This document shows, piece after piece, positions 22,701-44,995 of a DNA stretch of 64,000 nt. Numbering within the stretch: the first letter of the stretch is position 1; each line of letters opens with the position of its first letter. Source of the DNA: Anisakis pegreffii (Eukaryota; Nematoda; Chromadorea; Rhabditida; Anisakidae). Under the pieces are notes generated by a model. It had not been told where the DNA came from. It worked only from the letters and a program-made list of their open reading frames with translations, and made no database searches. The DNA lies in the NCBI GenBank assembly GCA_035041965.1, contig JAPYMA010000206.1, forward strand, positions 372,001 to 436,000, given 5' to 3'. The position numbers and the translations under genes were made by a program.

Positions 22701-25700
22701 ACTGCCTAATCTTTCTGCAACGACTTTAACTCAATAATAAAACCAATAAAAATTCAATAAAAAGATGCATTTTTAAATGAATTTCACTGTTGATCTTCAT
22801 CTTCATCTTCTACTTCTTTTCGCCCACTATTGCAGACAATTGAAAACTAAAAACAAAACAACGCCGAAGAATAAAAATCGCCGTCCTTTTGCTTCTTTTG
22901 CACAAATTTTCATCGAAATTTCAAAATTAATGAATTTTTTCAGTAATTTATGCTGCATTCACTCGATTCTTGATGAATTTGTCTCATCTTATTTTTTCAA
23001 CTTCCACTATACGCTCATTGAATTACTTTAATATTGACTTCGTTTTATAATCAAAAAGAAGTAACATTCCCAGATAATGCCAATAGAGCCCCACAACTGA
23101 TGTTCTCTACCATGAAGAACTTTAGCACTCGCAAGAATATCAATCGACTCTTCATCACTATCAAACAAAACCAGCAATAACAAACAAAACAATGTGATAA
23201 CAAGAAAATCTTATCGATTATTCTTTTTATTCTTCTAATTACTTGTACAACTTAATTACTGAACTCTTCCTCTCAACTCTCGACATCCACTCATTCGTTG
23301 TTAGTGCCTCAAAGTTCAGTTGAGTTCCTCGAAACACGCTGTTTCACTCGTCGTATCTTTGGCCTCTTTAAGGCCAGTCAGCCTCATTCCCTCGCTTGAG
23401 CCACTCCTTGATCATTATTCATGTTATGCATTCATTAATGATACTTCATCGAGATTATTGCTGCTCTGATTATTTTATAGTATTGTTGTGTGTGTTACTG
23501 CTTTATTGTGCAATGTTATTGCATATCATTAGTATAATTCTCCTCATTATCAATGTGGTTATTTATTAATCATTTTTGCCGTCATCCGATTTGTTCTATT
23601 TATCACTACTGATATCATTAATCTTTTGATTATCACAATTGCTATTGTAATGATAGTCTTGCACGAATAACATTTCAAGCTTAATGATGTGTCAGTTATG
23701 ATAATCTAGATGCATACATACCTATGATCGATATCCTATCCAGTATGCAAATTTGTTCGTATATATCACTAGTAATGATCAACTATTCAGTGAATGTTCA
23801 TTCCAGTGGTTGACTCTCATTGAGCATGCTTAAGCTTACGAGCGATGCATGGCAACAGCATTAAGACTTTGTATTTGCTGGACTGGTCGACTGCGCTGGC
23901 CTGGGTTGGGCCATATTCGGAATCGCAAATTGAATAATTCTATTTTGATAATGTATTTTATTGGTTGTGAATATTGATGGAGGGATAGATAGATAGATGC
24001 AAGATACGAGACTAGTATTTGCATGTAAAGGTCTATGAAAGACTTTTTGTTCTGCAACGAGTCTGTCGATTATTATTATTGTTGTTTTTGAGGTTGTTTT
24101 AACTATTTTTATTTGCTAGTTTTTCATTTCTCAGTTTTTATTCACTGTTTGCTATTCTTTTAAACTGGTCGCACTGAAAATTCAATGAATTATTAATAGC
24201 TCCGCAATGAGCAAAGAATAAAACATTCCAAACTTCAAGCGCACAATTGTGAAGAGAAACAAAGAATCGCTTGGAAAGATCTTCAGTGAACTTTAGGGCG
24301 AGGTAATTGTGATACTGAGGTAGCAGTTGGATCGTTTATCGTTTCAGTTACCTTTAGGCTTTAGTTTAGTTTTTTGTAAATCTATTTTATCTCAAAAGTC
24401 TATCTTGAAACTTGTGCAATTGGAATGCGTGATCTCAATTGGAATGCAATTTCAGCATGATCGTTCACACTTCCAACCGCTTCAAGTCTGCCGCAGCTTG
24501 TCAGATATCGTTCGTTGAAGTTGAAATTGAGAAAGTGGAGAGAAATGAAGCGTCTCAAAAGATTTAAGAAAATTCTCGCTGCAGCAGAAATATTCGACGA
24601 TCAAAAAAAAAGATCCATCGTTTTCGTTTCTTCCACTCAATCCAATTCAGTTGTTATGTGGCTCAAAGTCATGCTGGAAGAAGGAGAAGCATTTCCATAC
24701 GAATTTTCAGTGTTTACGCGTTGTTGTCGCTATATGAGGAGGAGGCAAATGCGCATAAAAGTGCTTAGACAATAGCTAATATGAGCCTAAGCCACAATTG
24801 AATATTTTCCTATTGAATATTGAGCAGTACTTCCCAATTGAATATTGCGGCAGATTTTGAGCGCAAACAAAAACAAATCAAGCCAGCAAAATACGTCAGT
24901 ACCAAATAAAAGAGCTTATAGTTAGTGAATTGCTCAATTTGCTGCGCTTATCATTGAAATCATTCAAAATTAACCACGGAAAATATGAGTAAGCCCGTCG
25001 AATATAATATTTTACGCGTGGTGATTGCGTGTAATCCTCCTAGTCACTACCAATTCTTTTCGCATATTATTGCACTATTCCATTGCATAATCTCAAAATC
25101 AATTGGTATCGTCTCTCCGCAATGTTTCTTTCGATTTCGTCGCATTTTGCTGTCAACTAACCACTCGTTTCCTTCAGCTAATTTAGCTATTCGTTGATTT
25201 GTTTGCTCATTTGTTGTGGAAATTTTGAGAATTTCTAAATTGAATTCTCGAATTGTGAACTTTTCCAGGTTTTTGTTTTGGGTTCTTTTTTTTGGAACCT
25301 GTGTACTGCATTTTGGAATGTGACAAATTCTTATTCTTTGATTCTTTCGTTCATTTGCTCATTTGCGAATTGGATTAATTTTTTCAAAAACTAAGAAATG
25401 ATTACGTTCAGATGGCGCTAATTTAGAGCAGTTGAGCGCATCAGTTCTTGGAAACGAAAAACGGAGTTTTGATCGCTTAGGTCAAATGGTCTTGTCCAGC
25501 GCTTTACTCTCCTTATCGCTTAGCAAATTCATCAATTTTGCTAATCAAATTTACGATGCGATTCCATTTTTTTTGTAAAAGCTGCGGCATCGTTCAGTGT
25601 CTACTCGACGGACATTTAATATGAAAGCATTGTTTGTTATGTTGCCATAGTTTCACGGGATGACGAGATGTGTGTTTATGTATCCTTTAGCAGGCATTAA

Positions 25701-27542
25701 TTCTGACAAGTCAAAACCAAACTTGATCACTGAGCAGAGTTCAGTGAACTTGAGCTTAACTTAATCAAATATCGAGCAGATGGTTACAGCCATCGCTGTG
25801 AACGCTTCTGCATCCTTTGAAAGATAGCCACGGGCGTTTTTAACCCTTTTAAACGCACCACTTTGTGCTCGTCAGCGTTGTCAGTGGATGAACCGTTTGT
25901 GCGTTTGAAGAAGCCATCCGTCATCGTCTTATCGCCGAAATTTTGCTTTTTGAGTAAATTTTGAGCAAATGTTCATAATGAAATTTATCAATTTATTTAT
26001 TTATTTCGTTTGCTGATGTGTCCTCTGTGGTAGTGCTGCAGATGATGTGCTACTAAAAGCATTTCTTGTTCAAACTGACAGCAAGAAATTTTGAGTAGTA
26101 ATGAGCAACACATTTTGATCTCGCGATTGGTTTTGGATATGAGAAGGTTCGTTAATCTGATGTGTAATGAAATTAACGATTGTTCTCATAAAATCGTTAA
26201 TTTCATGTTATTCCACGTTAATTTCATGTGATTCATTGTGCTTGTTGGTGACGATATGCCTACGCTTCGTTTGAGTCGTTGATATTTGAGAGGTGTTATT
26301 TATTCATCCTAATTCGGCAAATGTTTTCGTTGCCATTTACGTAATCATTTTCGTCACTGTTGACGATCTTCAAGTGCTAAAAAGAGAGAATTCATGAAAA
26401 CAATTGTAAGCACATGGATGGCTTCAACAATTGAGAACGTTTCACGTTTTCATTCGGAAATAAAACTGAATTCGAAAATTTGTGTTAATTGAACGAGAAA
26501 TCTCAGAGTTCCACAATATGTCTCCAATAAGCCATTGACAATATTTTGCATTGTGCACGCAAGATCAGTGTCATGAAGTGTCACATTCCATTGAATGTGA
26601 TATTCGAAAATTGACATTTGCTTTCGAAAAAGAAAACCCTATCGATGCGTGCATCGTGAACATTACCAGGCATCGTTGGAGAAAATAAAGATGAATAATT
26701 TGCAGTATTCACTTTCATGGGAATATTATTCAACTCAAGACTGAAACTGAACTAGATAACTGCTGAATTATGTAGTTTTTAATCAGTAAATCCAAAGCTT
26801 TCAAAATGAGTTATGAGCATGAAGATATATGTACTTATATACACATGTATCTATGGGCAGTGTTCGAGTGGAATTCGATTTGAAATGGTCTGGATTTGAT
26901 CTCATCTCGAATATAAGTTTCCAAGAGAAGAATTTCGACTAAGCGAAAATGCGTTTTAGATGGAGTGGTCATTTGGGTATTCCAAACGAAGTTTTTGAAG
27001 TGAGACAGCAGAGCACACTGAAAACAATATTCCTATTAGTGATATAGCAGCAGCATCCCATTGATATCTTTTATCATCTGATAGTTGTCGATTCACTCTC
27101 TTTTATTCCACTTCACCATCTATATATCCCAAGTGAATCTTTTCTTTTTTTGTGGAAGATATCGACATTTTTTTGGGTATATGTGATCCACAAACAGTAT
27201 TATGATTACCCGCATTTATTCATCCAATAGTGCAAATTTTTTCTTCATAACTAAATTCCAACCGAACAATTGAAGAAACGAATGAATGAAATTCCTCTGC
27301 TATCCACCACTTAAATCCAAAACAATCTTCATCAAATGCATTTGCAATGCGTAACAAATCATGACCATATCGATCATAAAACTGCAAACGCAACAATTAC
27401 AAATGATAATTCGAATAAATTCCAGCGAAAAGAATTTTCATCCATTCTATTTGTTTATTGCCATAGTTATTTATCGCTATGATTCGTCTCATGCGTCCAC
27501 TCACGTCTCTGTTATTGTTGTGGCCAGGCTCGTCGTCTATTG
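19733..27542. other. 7.8 kb without a supported gene
   Basis: Contains the 3' UTR of gene C (AATAAA at 20316), a TGATCA-rich stretch (20368-20440), imperfect ATT/ATC repeats (21868-21962) and an 18-base palindrome (22248-22265). One open stretch on the minus strand (21499-21836) directly follows an acceptor-like CTCAG and could be a terminal exon, but it matches nothing I recognise. Otherwise no exon could be supported. Confidence 0.5.
21868..21962. repeat. Imperfect ATT/ATC trinucleotide repeat
   Basis: Long run of ATT, GTT and ATC triplets between clear unique flanks. Confidence 0.7.
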
Positions 27543-36087
<8,545 letters not shown>

Positions 36088-37535
36088 CGATAGCGGACAG
36101 CAAAGTTCCAGTAAGGAATAGATTTGTGGACTGATAACGACAGTGATAGTGATATAAGACTGATAGCGATAGCAGCGATCGTTTGATAAGATATCATTCC
36201 ATCATTTGAGAGTATAATAAAACATTCTTTGTTGGAAGCGTTGTGAAAATTTCATTCAAATCACTTAGAATTGCTGTTATGTATCACACAGTTATTTAAG
36301 GCAATGATAAATTTGATCACAATAAATCATAATTCTTATCAATTTTTCAACACTGAGTAATGATTCCCTTGAGTAGTGATCAAACCAAAAGAAACAAAAT
36401 TTTGAATGTTCAATTTTTTTAAATGACAATAACACAAAATCCAACGACGAGTTTTTTCTTTTGGCAGCTGAATGTGACAAACGAAGAGTTTTTCGACTCT
36501 TCATTATATGAGTTATAAATTCATCGAAAAGCGATTAGTTCTTTGTGTGAAAACGGAGTTCGAAGAGTATTTTCGTGGATATTCTGCAATGTTTATGTTC
36601 GTTCCCTTCTTCATTTTAGTACCACTTTATTTCATTTCGTTTCAGTCGTTACTTCGTTTCCTTTTCCCTAAAAAATTCCGACAGCAATTTTCCCAATGCG
36701 ACCACTCGAAGACCATAATGCACTATTATGATAGTGCAAACAAACAAACACAACTTTTTTGTGTCTTTTTCTATTTTCATATTATTATTATTGTTACTAT
36801 TATTATTGCTTTTAGTATAATCATTATATTACACGTTATTGTATTATTATTGTTATTAATATTATTATTGCTGTTATTATCACTAATATTATTATTATTG
36901 TTAATATTACTATTGTTGTTATTACTATTGCATTCCTTTCAAAAACTTTTATTTGTTCAGTTTTTACTGCTTATGGAACGATTTACAGAACTTAATTTAA
37001 ATTGCAAAAGGCAGTTTCAGTTTTGACATGACGAATAATTTCGAGTGATCAGTTGAATATGCTGAATGAATATTTGACACTCGCATAATTATGCAGTCAT
37101 TTCTTCAATTCATTCGTCATTCATTATAAATAATAAAATTATGATGAGATTAATGCTGTTTTGATATTACAGAATAATGTGTTATTGTTTTGTGTGTTTA
37201 ATTCGTTGTTCACGATTGCGCTTTTGAAAGTTTTGTTTGAGACATTCAAATAATAATGACGATTCGATTGTGGTTTGATGTTGACGTTATGATTATACAT
37301 TTATTATGAAAACAGCTTTACAAAGCAGTTATCAGCATTCAAATTGACAAAAGTAGTGACACTCTCATGGTTATTACAAAACCTTGCAATAGCTATGAAA
37401 GGAACACGTGTATCACTGATGTAACAGCGATAGTAATATTAAAAGTAACAATAACAAATCATTGATTGAATATCGGTCAGTCACCAATTAACTGATCACC
37501 AGCCATAGATATGTGCGGAATGGTCGTCGATGCGA
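36088..37535. other. Convergent 3' spacer with ATT microsatellite
   Basis: Holds the TMEM151 polyadenylation signal (36216-36221) and a possible one for glyoxalase I on the minus strand (37300-37305). The open frame across the ATT repeat at 36779-36935 is low-complexity and not taken as a gene. Confidence 0.6.
36779..36935 (+). repeat. ATT-rich microsatellite
   Basis: About 150 bases of imperfect ATT/GTT triplets downstream of TMEM151. Confidence 0.85.
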
Positions 37536-38814
37536 TTAGTTCAAAATGACCAATTTTGGTTCGAATATCTCGATCCAGTAACCGTCAGGATCCGCAATAA
37601 AGCCCAATCCACGCATATTGCCCTCTTCGGGCTTCTTCACGATCTTCACTCCTTCCTTTTCGAATCTGGCCATTGCTTCAGTAAGATTTGGCACCACAAC
37701 GCCAAGATGTGCTAAATTTGCAATCGCTTATTAAATGCTCTAAATAATTATCACTGGGCTGGTGATTTGTTCAGAATTGCCAACTCTATTGCAGTTATTT
37801 AATGAAGCAATCACAATTTTCATAATTTCTTCTAAATAAAGCCATATTTGAATGTAATATTTCGAAAATATAATCAATGGTTCACAAATAAATAAGCATA
37901 TGAAGCATACGAATACACTGACCAAATCCTCGAGGCTCCGAATTACCATTATGATAGTGGAATGCTGGATCACTTTCAGTACCCCAATTGCTGGAATGAA
38001 CAACATTAATGATAATAACAACAATAGTGACAATTATAATAATAAATTATAATTATAGCAACAGCATTAATAACAACGGCATCAATTCTCCATCCATAAT
38101 AAAAATGGAGTTATATTCCAAAAAATCAGATTCAAAAACGAACTGTGTAAGTTCAAGTGTTGCAGGTGTGGATAACGCAAAAATACTCCGTTCCTTCGCA
38201 TCTTTAGGGATCTCCTCGGGTTTATGATGTCCAATGAAATACAACGAGAATTTCCACTGTGGATAGTCAAGTTTCTCCAGTAGTCTCATACCGAGAATAT
38301 TACAATAGAAAGGGATTGTCTTAGCTGGATCTTTGATACGTAGATTGGCTTGTTGCAAATAGCAGCCCTTCGCTCCATCTGGGATCGGTTTGATAAGTTT
38401 GTTGATCTGAACGACAGTCAAGTTTAACTACCATCTAATTTTGATTCAAATACAAATCGCTTCATTCCTCCACCGAGTCGCTCGACTTTTTCATTCGATT
38501 CTCAGCCAAAAATTAAGAATCTTCATCTTCAATTCCTTATACGTCCTTAATAAATCTATCTAGAGAATGACTCTAGATAGATTTCTCTTTGAAAATTTTT
38601 GCGATTTTTTCAAAGAAAAAAACCTTCCTTGATTAATAGTCACTAAAATACGGTATTGATATATTACCGTGATTACCAGATTATCAAAGCAATTTCATGT
38701 CATAGTTTGATGCAAATGCAAAAATTGGTTTGATGAGAATGGCATCATGAATCATTAGTGTTACAACGACAGTACCTCTTCATCAGTATATCCTTTAACC
38801 TCTTTCTCTGCCAT
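37536..38814 (-). CDS. Glyoxalase I (lactoylglutathione lyase)
   Basis: Converts the hemithioacetal of methylglyoxal and glutathione to S-lactoylglutathione in the cytosol, the first step of methylglyoxal detoxification. Four exons in coding order: 38776-38814, 38144-38406, 37923-37990 and 37536-37711. The 181 aa compare with 184 in human GLO1. The four metal ligands are present: Gln32 in LQQANLRI, Glu97 in LELTHNW, His125 in GFAHLGV and Glu171 in YWIEIFEP. Also conserved are [14 protein letters not shown] and DPDGYW. One small oddity is Ala instead of the usual Gly just before the metal-binding His; this codon spans the intron, so the last acceptor deserves a check. The start ATG gives [13 protein letters not shown], in the same place as the human N terminus. 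Confidence 0.95.
38552..38584. repeat. Perfect 14-bp hairpin in glyoxalase I intron 1
   Basis: AAATCTATCTAGAG, a five-base loop AATGA, then the exact reverse complement CTCTAGATAGATTT. Confidence 0.85.
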
Positions 38815-41800
38815 CTTAACCCTTTGTTAATTGCTTGTTAGGTATGTCAAAGCAATCTGAAAAAGAACGAAGAGTGAGAATTTTTTGCTGAAAACATTTC
38901 CAAATCGCGAATAATTACCGAATGAACAACAAACGACACGGACAGAAAACGACACATGAGCTGATAGATCGGCATTCAATGGCTCATTGGGAAGTTAACA
39001 AAGCGATTTGGAGCAATGATGAAAACTCTTTAACGTTTGAATGTTCGAAGCTTGTGTGGGCTAATAATTGTTAACACAAGACTCTGGCCATGTATAAGCT
39101 GATGCTAAATGTTAACTTAAGGCTTAGAGTGTGAGATTAATCTGAAGAAGTGAGTATTCAAGAAAGACTTTGTACACGAGATTGTAAAAGGATTGTACGA
39201 CGATCTATTTATGATGAGATAAAAAGTTTTTGGCTGATATGTAACACATCGGAATGCTGAATGAAATGGAAATGTTTACGCAGAATTAATGAAATGACTG
39301 AAAATACGCATTTTTGCGATAAAAATGGCAACGGCCTTTTTGCAGTTTTCATTGAGAAACAGAAACGGATGAATGTACTTTTTATGATCGGTTTTTGTGT
39401 TGTTTTCGTGATCGTTGCAAAATCTTTTGATGATTGGATTCGGTGGAATTTTGCAAAGTGGAGATGGATGCGCAACTGTTTCGATTTCGAGTTTATTTCA
39501 TTATTTGGAAGAGGTTTTTGTGTTGCTTTCGCTTAGCATTCAGCAACTGTTTTTGTGAACAATTTCAAATTGATGGTGTTTTCAGTTGAAAACAATCATT
39601 ATTTTCGCTGAATTCGATCCTTTCCCCAACTTCAGTCAACTGCAATATCAGTGATCACCACTGCAAATTCACCGTTGCATCTCTTTGATGTTCTTTCACC
39701 TTTGTTTGAGTATATGAATGATTGTATTCATTTCATCTGATTACAATCGTTCATCTTCTATCATACAAAACAGTTCAATCGTTGAAAAAAGTTTTTGCGT
39801 TGCGATCGTTCTCTGCCTAGAATACTAATACAAACACACAATTTTTGATGCGAATATTAAATCATTTGTCAAGATTTTGATTATCGCAACGAATTGACAT
39901 TTTGTCTGGATGAATGAATTTGTCTATTTTGGCCGAATTTGAATTTGTCCATTTTGGCCGAACGAACGAGTAAACAATCGATGAATTGGTGATGAAAATT
40001 AGAATGGTTTATGCAGACTGCAGATTTTTTGCTTTAGAGCTAATATGGCTGCTATCGTATAAGGAAGTTACCGTTGTTTTTACTGCAGAGCTATTGTTTG
40101 CATAGACGAAGAAGAACGATATAATTTTTAATATCAATAATAATTATTATGATTTGCAATTGAGAACGCAGAGGTATTCCTTGGATGTTTGCATGCGTTA
40201 CCGTCATTTTAATCACTGTCTGAATGAATAAGTAAGTAAACAAATAAATAAACGCTAAACTGTAATCCAATAACCAATTAAAATCGATAAGAAATGAACG
40301 ATATGAGAAAATTAAGTTGTTTTCATCATTCTTATCAAACACTCGCAACAACAACAAATCTGTCAAATGCACGTATTTATATCATAATAAACAAGCAAAA
40401 TTCCACTTCCAATACAATCACTTAAAAATTATCAATACAGATTGCTAAAATAATACACCATATCCAGCTCTACGGCCCTAAAGACTAACGTTTCTTATGG
40501 CTTCCTTACGTTCTCATACAACTGATTAACTGAAATTCTCTAGATTCAATAAGCACTAATAAATGAAGATAATAACATAGAAATTGGAAGTAATATCTAT
40601 GCAGCCCATTTTGAAATCAGTTCATAACACATCGCTGTTGAATAACTATTGAAGATGTGAGGAGAACCGTAAACGAATTGAATGCCACCAAAACTATTTC
40701 AGAATATTTTCAGGATAAGCAACAAAATCTGTCAGTTTCAAAAACATTTCAGTGGTGAATGTGTCGAGGTTAAATTGTGAATTATTTATATATCAGACGC
40801 TAACTTTACACTGAAACGTAACCAATCGAAAGTATTTTCGGATGTTTAATTAGCTCTTAAAAGACTCATAAGAAGCACTAATCAATGGCTATTTTGAGAT
40901 GAATGAAGAACAAAATAAACAGAGATTTGAGTAAGAACTTGAGATATTACATCGAAATGGTTCAGTACTTGGATTTGGTTCAGTTAACAGTGAGCTTACG
41001 AGACTACTGAAACACTTAGAGCCAGAAAAGCGATAACGAATTTGCAGCCAGTCGGCTGGAATGTAAACCGATAACGGATGCAAAACCGATAATGCGGTTC
41101 AAGCCAGTCGGGTGGAAGACGAACTTGAAGAGGCACCAGTTATAAGTCAAACATTGATGGCCTCAATCGAGTGCCAGTCAAATTCTAAACTGATGAACTT
41201 GAATTAGCAAAAACTGATCAAATCTGATCGCATGAAACTCGAACTTGAGCAAACATAAGCGCTTATCGACGCCAAATTCGTTGAGAACTTAAACTGGAGA
41301 AATTAGGAATCCTGGAGAATGAAAACCTTTCAAGGGCATGCCATAAAGGAGTTTCAATTGAATCGGCATTGTGGTAGGAGTGCCGCCGTAAACAGTCGTC
41401 TAAATGTCGCTCAACTGAACTGTACGATAATGGCGGATCAGTGCCTTTATGTAGTCGATTCTAAACTGGTTTTGATCTGGAAAAAAATGGCAATGAACTC
41501 TGTACCGATGTTTATTCACATTGTGCACTAAAGAGTTAGAGCACGAAAACAAAACAATAAATCGCAAAAAAAACGAACAGTGAAAAGATTACAAAGTGAT
41601 GCGGTTGGAGACTAGAAACTATAAAATAGAAACTAGACATGACATAAGCTACGATTTATCATTTATGATTTATGATAGTGACTGGCCTTGGATGGATAAA
41701 ATTATCGAATGAATCTAACAAGAACGATCAGATAACGATGATTATAGGAATGATATTCAATTCAGACTTCAGCTTTGAACTGAATTCTTATCAGTTAGTA

Positions 41801-44283
41801 GTAATGCAATCAGCGATCACTTAATGGTAATGCAATCAGTGAAGAAAATTTAAATGATGTTGCGCAATTTAGGATCGCTTTTATTCTTTCATTGAAAAGT
41901 GTGACTCTTTTTTATTTTCAAAACTCCATTTCCATATGCACTGAAGCATGCACTGCATGCATTTGAAAGTCTGATTGAATAGGAACTTTAAATTCAATTC
42001 CATAGCGAATGCTGTTGTGAAAAAATTACTGCGAAATAATTTTTTGATAATGAATGGATGAGAAACGTGACGGACGACCCATACATCATCCTAATCGTTG
42101 AATATCTCAATTGTGCACGTAACAGAAATCAACGAAAATGGATTTTTTTTTGTTAGACTACTTAAATTTTTGGCCATTAACGATGTTCTTTTGGTGAAAA
42201 TGATCATAAATTAAACGCTGTTTTTTTGCTCATTTACCAATTAGCGTTTTGTATCACTCATAATTGCATCATCCATTCATACAAATGTGTGCAAATGAAT
42301 ATACATTAGTGGAATTTTAAAATCGGAACACCTTTTTCTTAAGATGTTTATCTTAGAAGTAAACAGAATTAGAAACTTTTACGGTTAGGTGTCGTCGTCT
42401 CATTGTTGTGCTCGTTCACTCTTTGTGCTCCTTATCGTGGTGCTCTGTTTCTATCATCATTTTTTGCCGTGAACAATAATAACGAAAAAATTTCTGGCAC
42501 TTAATGCCATTACAAAAACAAGAAATTGAAAAGTTCCATTTCTTGATGATAACATGAAATGTGCTGAGGATTTAAAAGGAGTTGAATTTCAGGACAATTG
42601 AAAGAATTTCAGTTTTTTAAGGTTGTAAACGGAAGTTTTGAAGAGAATGTATATCTCACCTCCTCACCTTATCTCAGTAATTGATTCAAGGAGAGGCGGT
42701 TTCAGTCGAATTTACTCGTCTTTATTCCTATTTATTGTACATTAAAATGATGTGCTTGATTCTTATTCAACAGTTTTCCAGTGATATTACGACTGCAATA
42801 TTTGTGAATGTGGACACGTAAAGTCGAACAAAATGACCTGAACTTGATTTTTATTCTTCCAGAAATATTTCCGACTCATGATGCATAATCGAGATTGATT
42901 CAATTTGTAACGGGAGGTACCAGAGTTATATGTGTACACTTAAGGAAACTGTTATTCTTATCTTTGCGAATAAATAAATATGAGGAAATTAACAAATGGA
43001 ATAAGCTAAAGAATGGTTCAGATTGAAACACTTTGAAACTATTAAAAATAGTCGAACTACGGTTGCAATGAAAATATGACGATGATGAAGTGTACGAATT
43101 GGAATCGATATAGTTGAGTGTCTTTTGAAGTTGTTTTTAGCTATGCGATAAGGCAGCGATTCTTGATATGAATTGTACAGAAATGCGATTGAAAAGATTA
43201 AGGAGCTCAATCAGTAGATCAAGAATAAAAATCAACTGCACTGATGCAAAGTATGGCTCTAAACTGTAAATTTTCAATCAGTGACATATTACTCCCAATA
43301 TTCTCACATTTTCGATCAATACTTACGTTGGGTTGCGTTTATTGTTACATGGATATCGAGTGGTTGTTTTGTCAATCGCTGTGAGCGATCGGCAGAATAT
43401 TTATTTTATTAGAGTTATGATTATTTATTGGATTGATATTTGGCTACGATTAATTATGCAAAGTATTCACGGCAACTAATTAATTACTCGGTTGTGTTCG
43501 GTTGGCCTGCTCGCCTAGCCAGCGGGGTGGCGTAAATTGAGGCTAAAACAGTGTGCACGGAAACATTGCGAGCATTGTGGCCAGCAACGTTACAAACGTT
43601 TGATGACAGCCTGGCCAATCCAGGTACTTACGTTCCGTTGGAATTTTCATAGTACCACACACTGCGAATGCGATTTCTCTTAACGTGACAACAACAACAA
43701 CAATAACGACAACAATAGCGACGTCTGCATCCGAATCAGCTATCTATTATAGATGAGCTTTATACTTCCTTTCGTATTCGATTGGACTGAGTTAGGTATT
43801 TACATACTGCATGTGCACGTAATTGGCCTGAATATTCAGTCGTTTGATTTAAAATATTACTTCCTGAACGATCGCGCTTTCTTCGCAGATTCAATAACTT
43901 TAGCGTTTACTTGATGTTTCATTGTACTTGAGGTCATACTTAAGTTGAGTGATGCATGTACATATATCAAATTAGGCTCTGACCCACTGTTAGACTTGGG
44001 CTTGAGCTTAGCGCACTCTGAGCTTGTGCTGTAATGATTCCACATTCTCTGTGAATGAAACATTTGAGATGGCAAGCAAAAACTTTTCTGACTGACTGCA
44101 ATGCTATCACATAAATATATTTGCATGAACACAAGATTTCATTCAGACGCTGAGATTCAATGGCTTAATTCTGTTGTAATTCACCGGTTGCGATAGGCGA
44201 GACATCGAAAAATGTCATCAAATTCACTACAAAATAATCTTTATTGACAAGAAACGAAGACACTACCGAAATGCACCAATGAA
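38815..44283. other. 5.5 kb without a supported gene
   Basis: Upstream of glyoxalase I and downstream of the small membrane protein gene. It holds a copy of dispersed repeat R1 (43461-43624), a short duplicated GCCAGTCGGxTGGAA word near 41048 and 41106, and CAA-type repeats near 43688-43720. No exon with good borders and a recognisable protein was seen. Confidence 0.5.
43461..43624 (-). repeat. Dispersed repeat R1, inverted copy
   Basis: About 165 bases almost identical to the reverse complement of 58862-59035. Shared blocks include AATTAATTACTCGGTTGTGT, GCCTGCTCGCCTAG and ATTGTGGCCAGCAACGTTAC. TGGCCAG and CTGGCCA within it could pair as a stem. A third, partial copy is at 53859-53935. Confidence 0.9.
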
Positions 44284-44995
44284 TTATTTTTTCATCGATG
44301 AAGGATCTAAATTGGGTAATTCTTGAGTTTGGTCCAGACCAAGTAGACGTGCAGGATCCGTTGAAAGTTTCTCATACAGCTCTGAAAATACAATCCAATT
44401 CAAACTTCTGAACAGTTGCTTACACTATTCATTTCCCCATGAACAGTTTGTTTTAAAATTCATATTCCATGAAAAATGAAATCGACATGAGGTACTGAAG
44501 TCAAAGAACATCAGTTATTGAAAGAACTGCTGGAGAAAAATCAAACTGGATATTTATTAGCTACAAAAACAGAATAAACATACTTCCCCAGTACGAATCC
44601 GGATTGAAATCCGCTTGAAACTGAAGATACACAAAACCACTGAGAAACACCGCGAATGCTATTAATGAATTCTGCAAATTCCATCTCATTTAAGATTCCG
44701 CTAAAATTTTTTTGCAAATGCAAAAACTCCAGGTTCACGGAGACGATTCACTCTTAGAATTGTCAATAAAATAACATTTGTACGTAGGTAAATAAACTCT
44801 GATGAACATTAATGATAATGAATGTGACAATACAGTTGTTTTTTCAAAAAAAATGAAGTAACCAACTATCAAACGAACCTGTTTGAAAGACAGTTTCTTA
44901 CCACGCGATGGTAATCGCAGATCACGCATTTCCTTCCAAATCATCTCACCCGTCGGACCCCTAACCAACATCTTCACTAATCTCGTCAATCGCAT
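44284..44995 (-). CDS. Small single-pass membrane protein, unknown family
   Basis: Three exons in coding order, 44879-44995, 44584-44671 and 44284-44381, give 100 aa. All borders are GT-AG with consistent phases 0 and 1. The N terminus is basic (MRLTRLVKMLVRG, then RLPSRGKK). A single hydrophobic segment follows at about residues 41-56 (LIAFAVFLSGFVYLQF), then an acidic and polar tail with FNPDSYWGKLYEKL and LLGLDQ, ending KK. The layout (short, basic, one helix) resembles accessory subunits of mitochondrial inner-membrane complexes, but I cannot name the family and the location is inference. AATAAA on the minus strand at 44240-44245 lies 39 bases after the stop, which supports the model. The RhoGAP gene follows 2 kb upstream on the same strand, too far for a typical worm operon. 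Confidence 0.75.

Noticed and set aside
23862..23940. Pro/Gln-rich minus-strand tail (MAQPRPAQSTSPANTKS then stop)
   Set aside because: Looks coding-like but is short, has no clean acceptor in phase and no upstream exon.
36508..37026. 172-codon open frame on the plus strand
   Set aside because: Most of it is Ile/Leu encoded by an ATT microsatellite; no recognisable domain and no gene context.
39261..39536. 91-codon plus-strand frame with one hydrophobic segment
   Set aside because: Not recognised, no exon borders, no neighbours in support; consistent with chance in AT-rich DNA.
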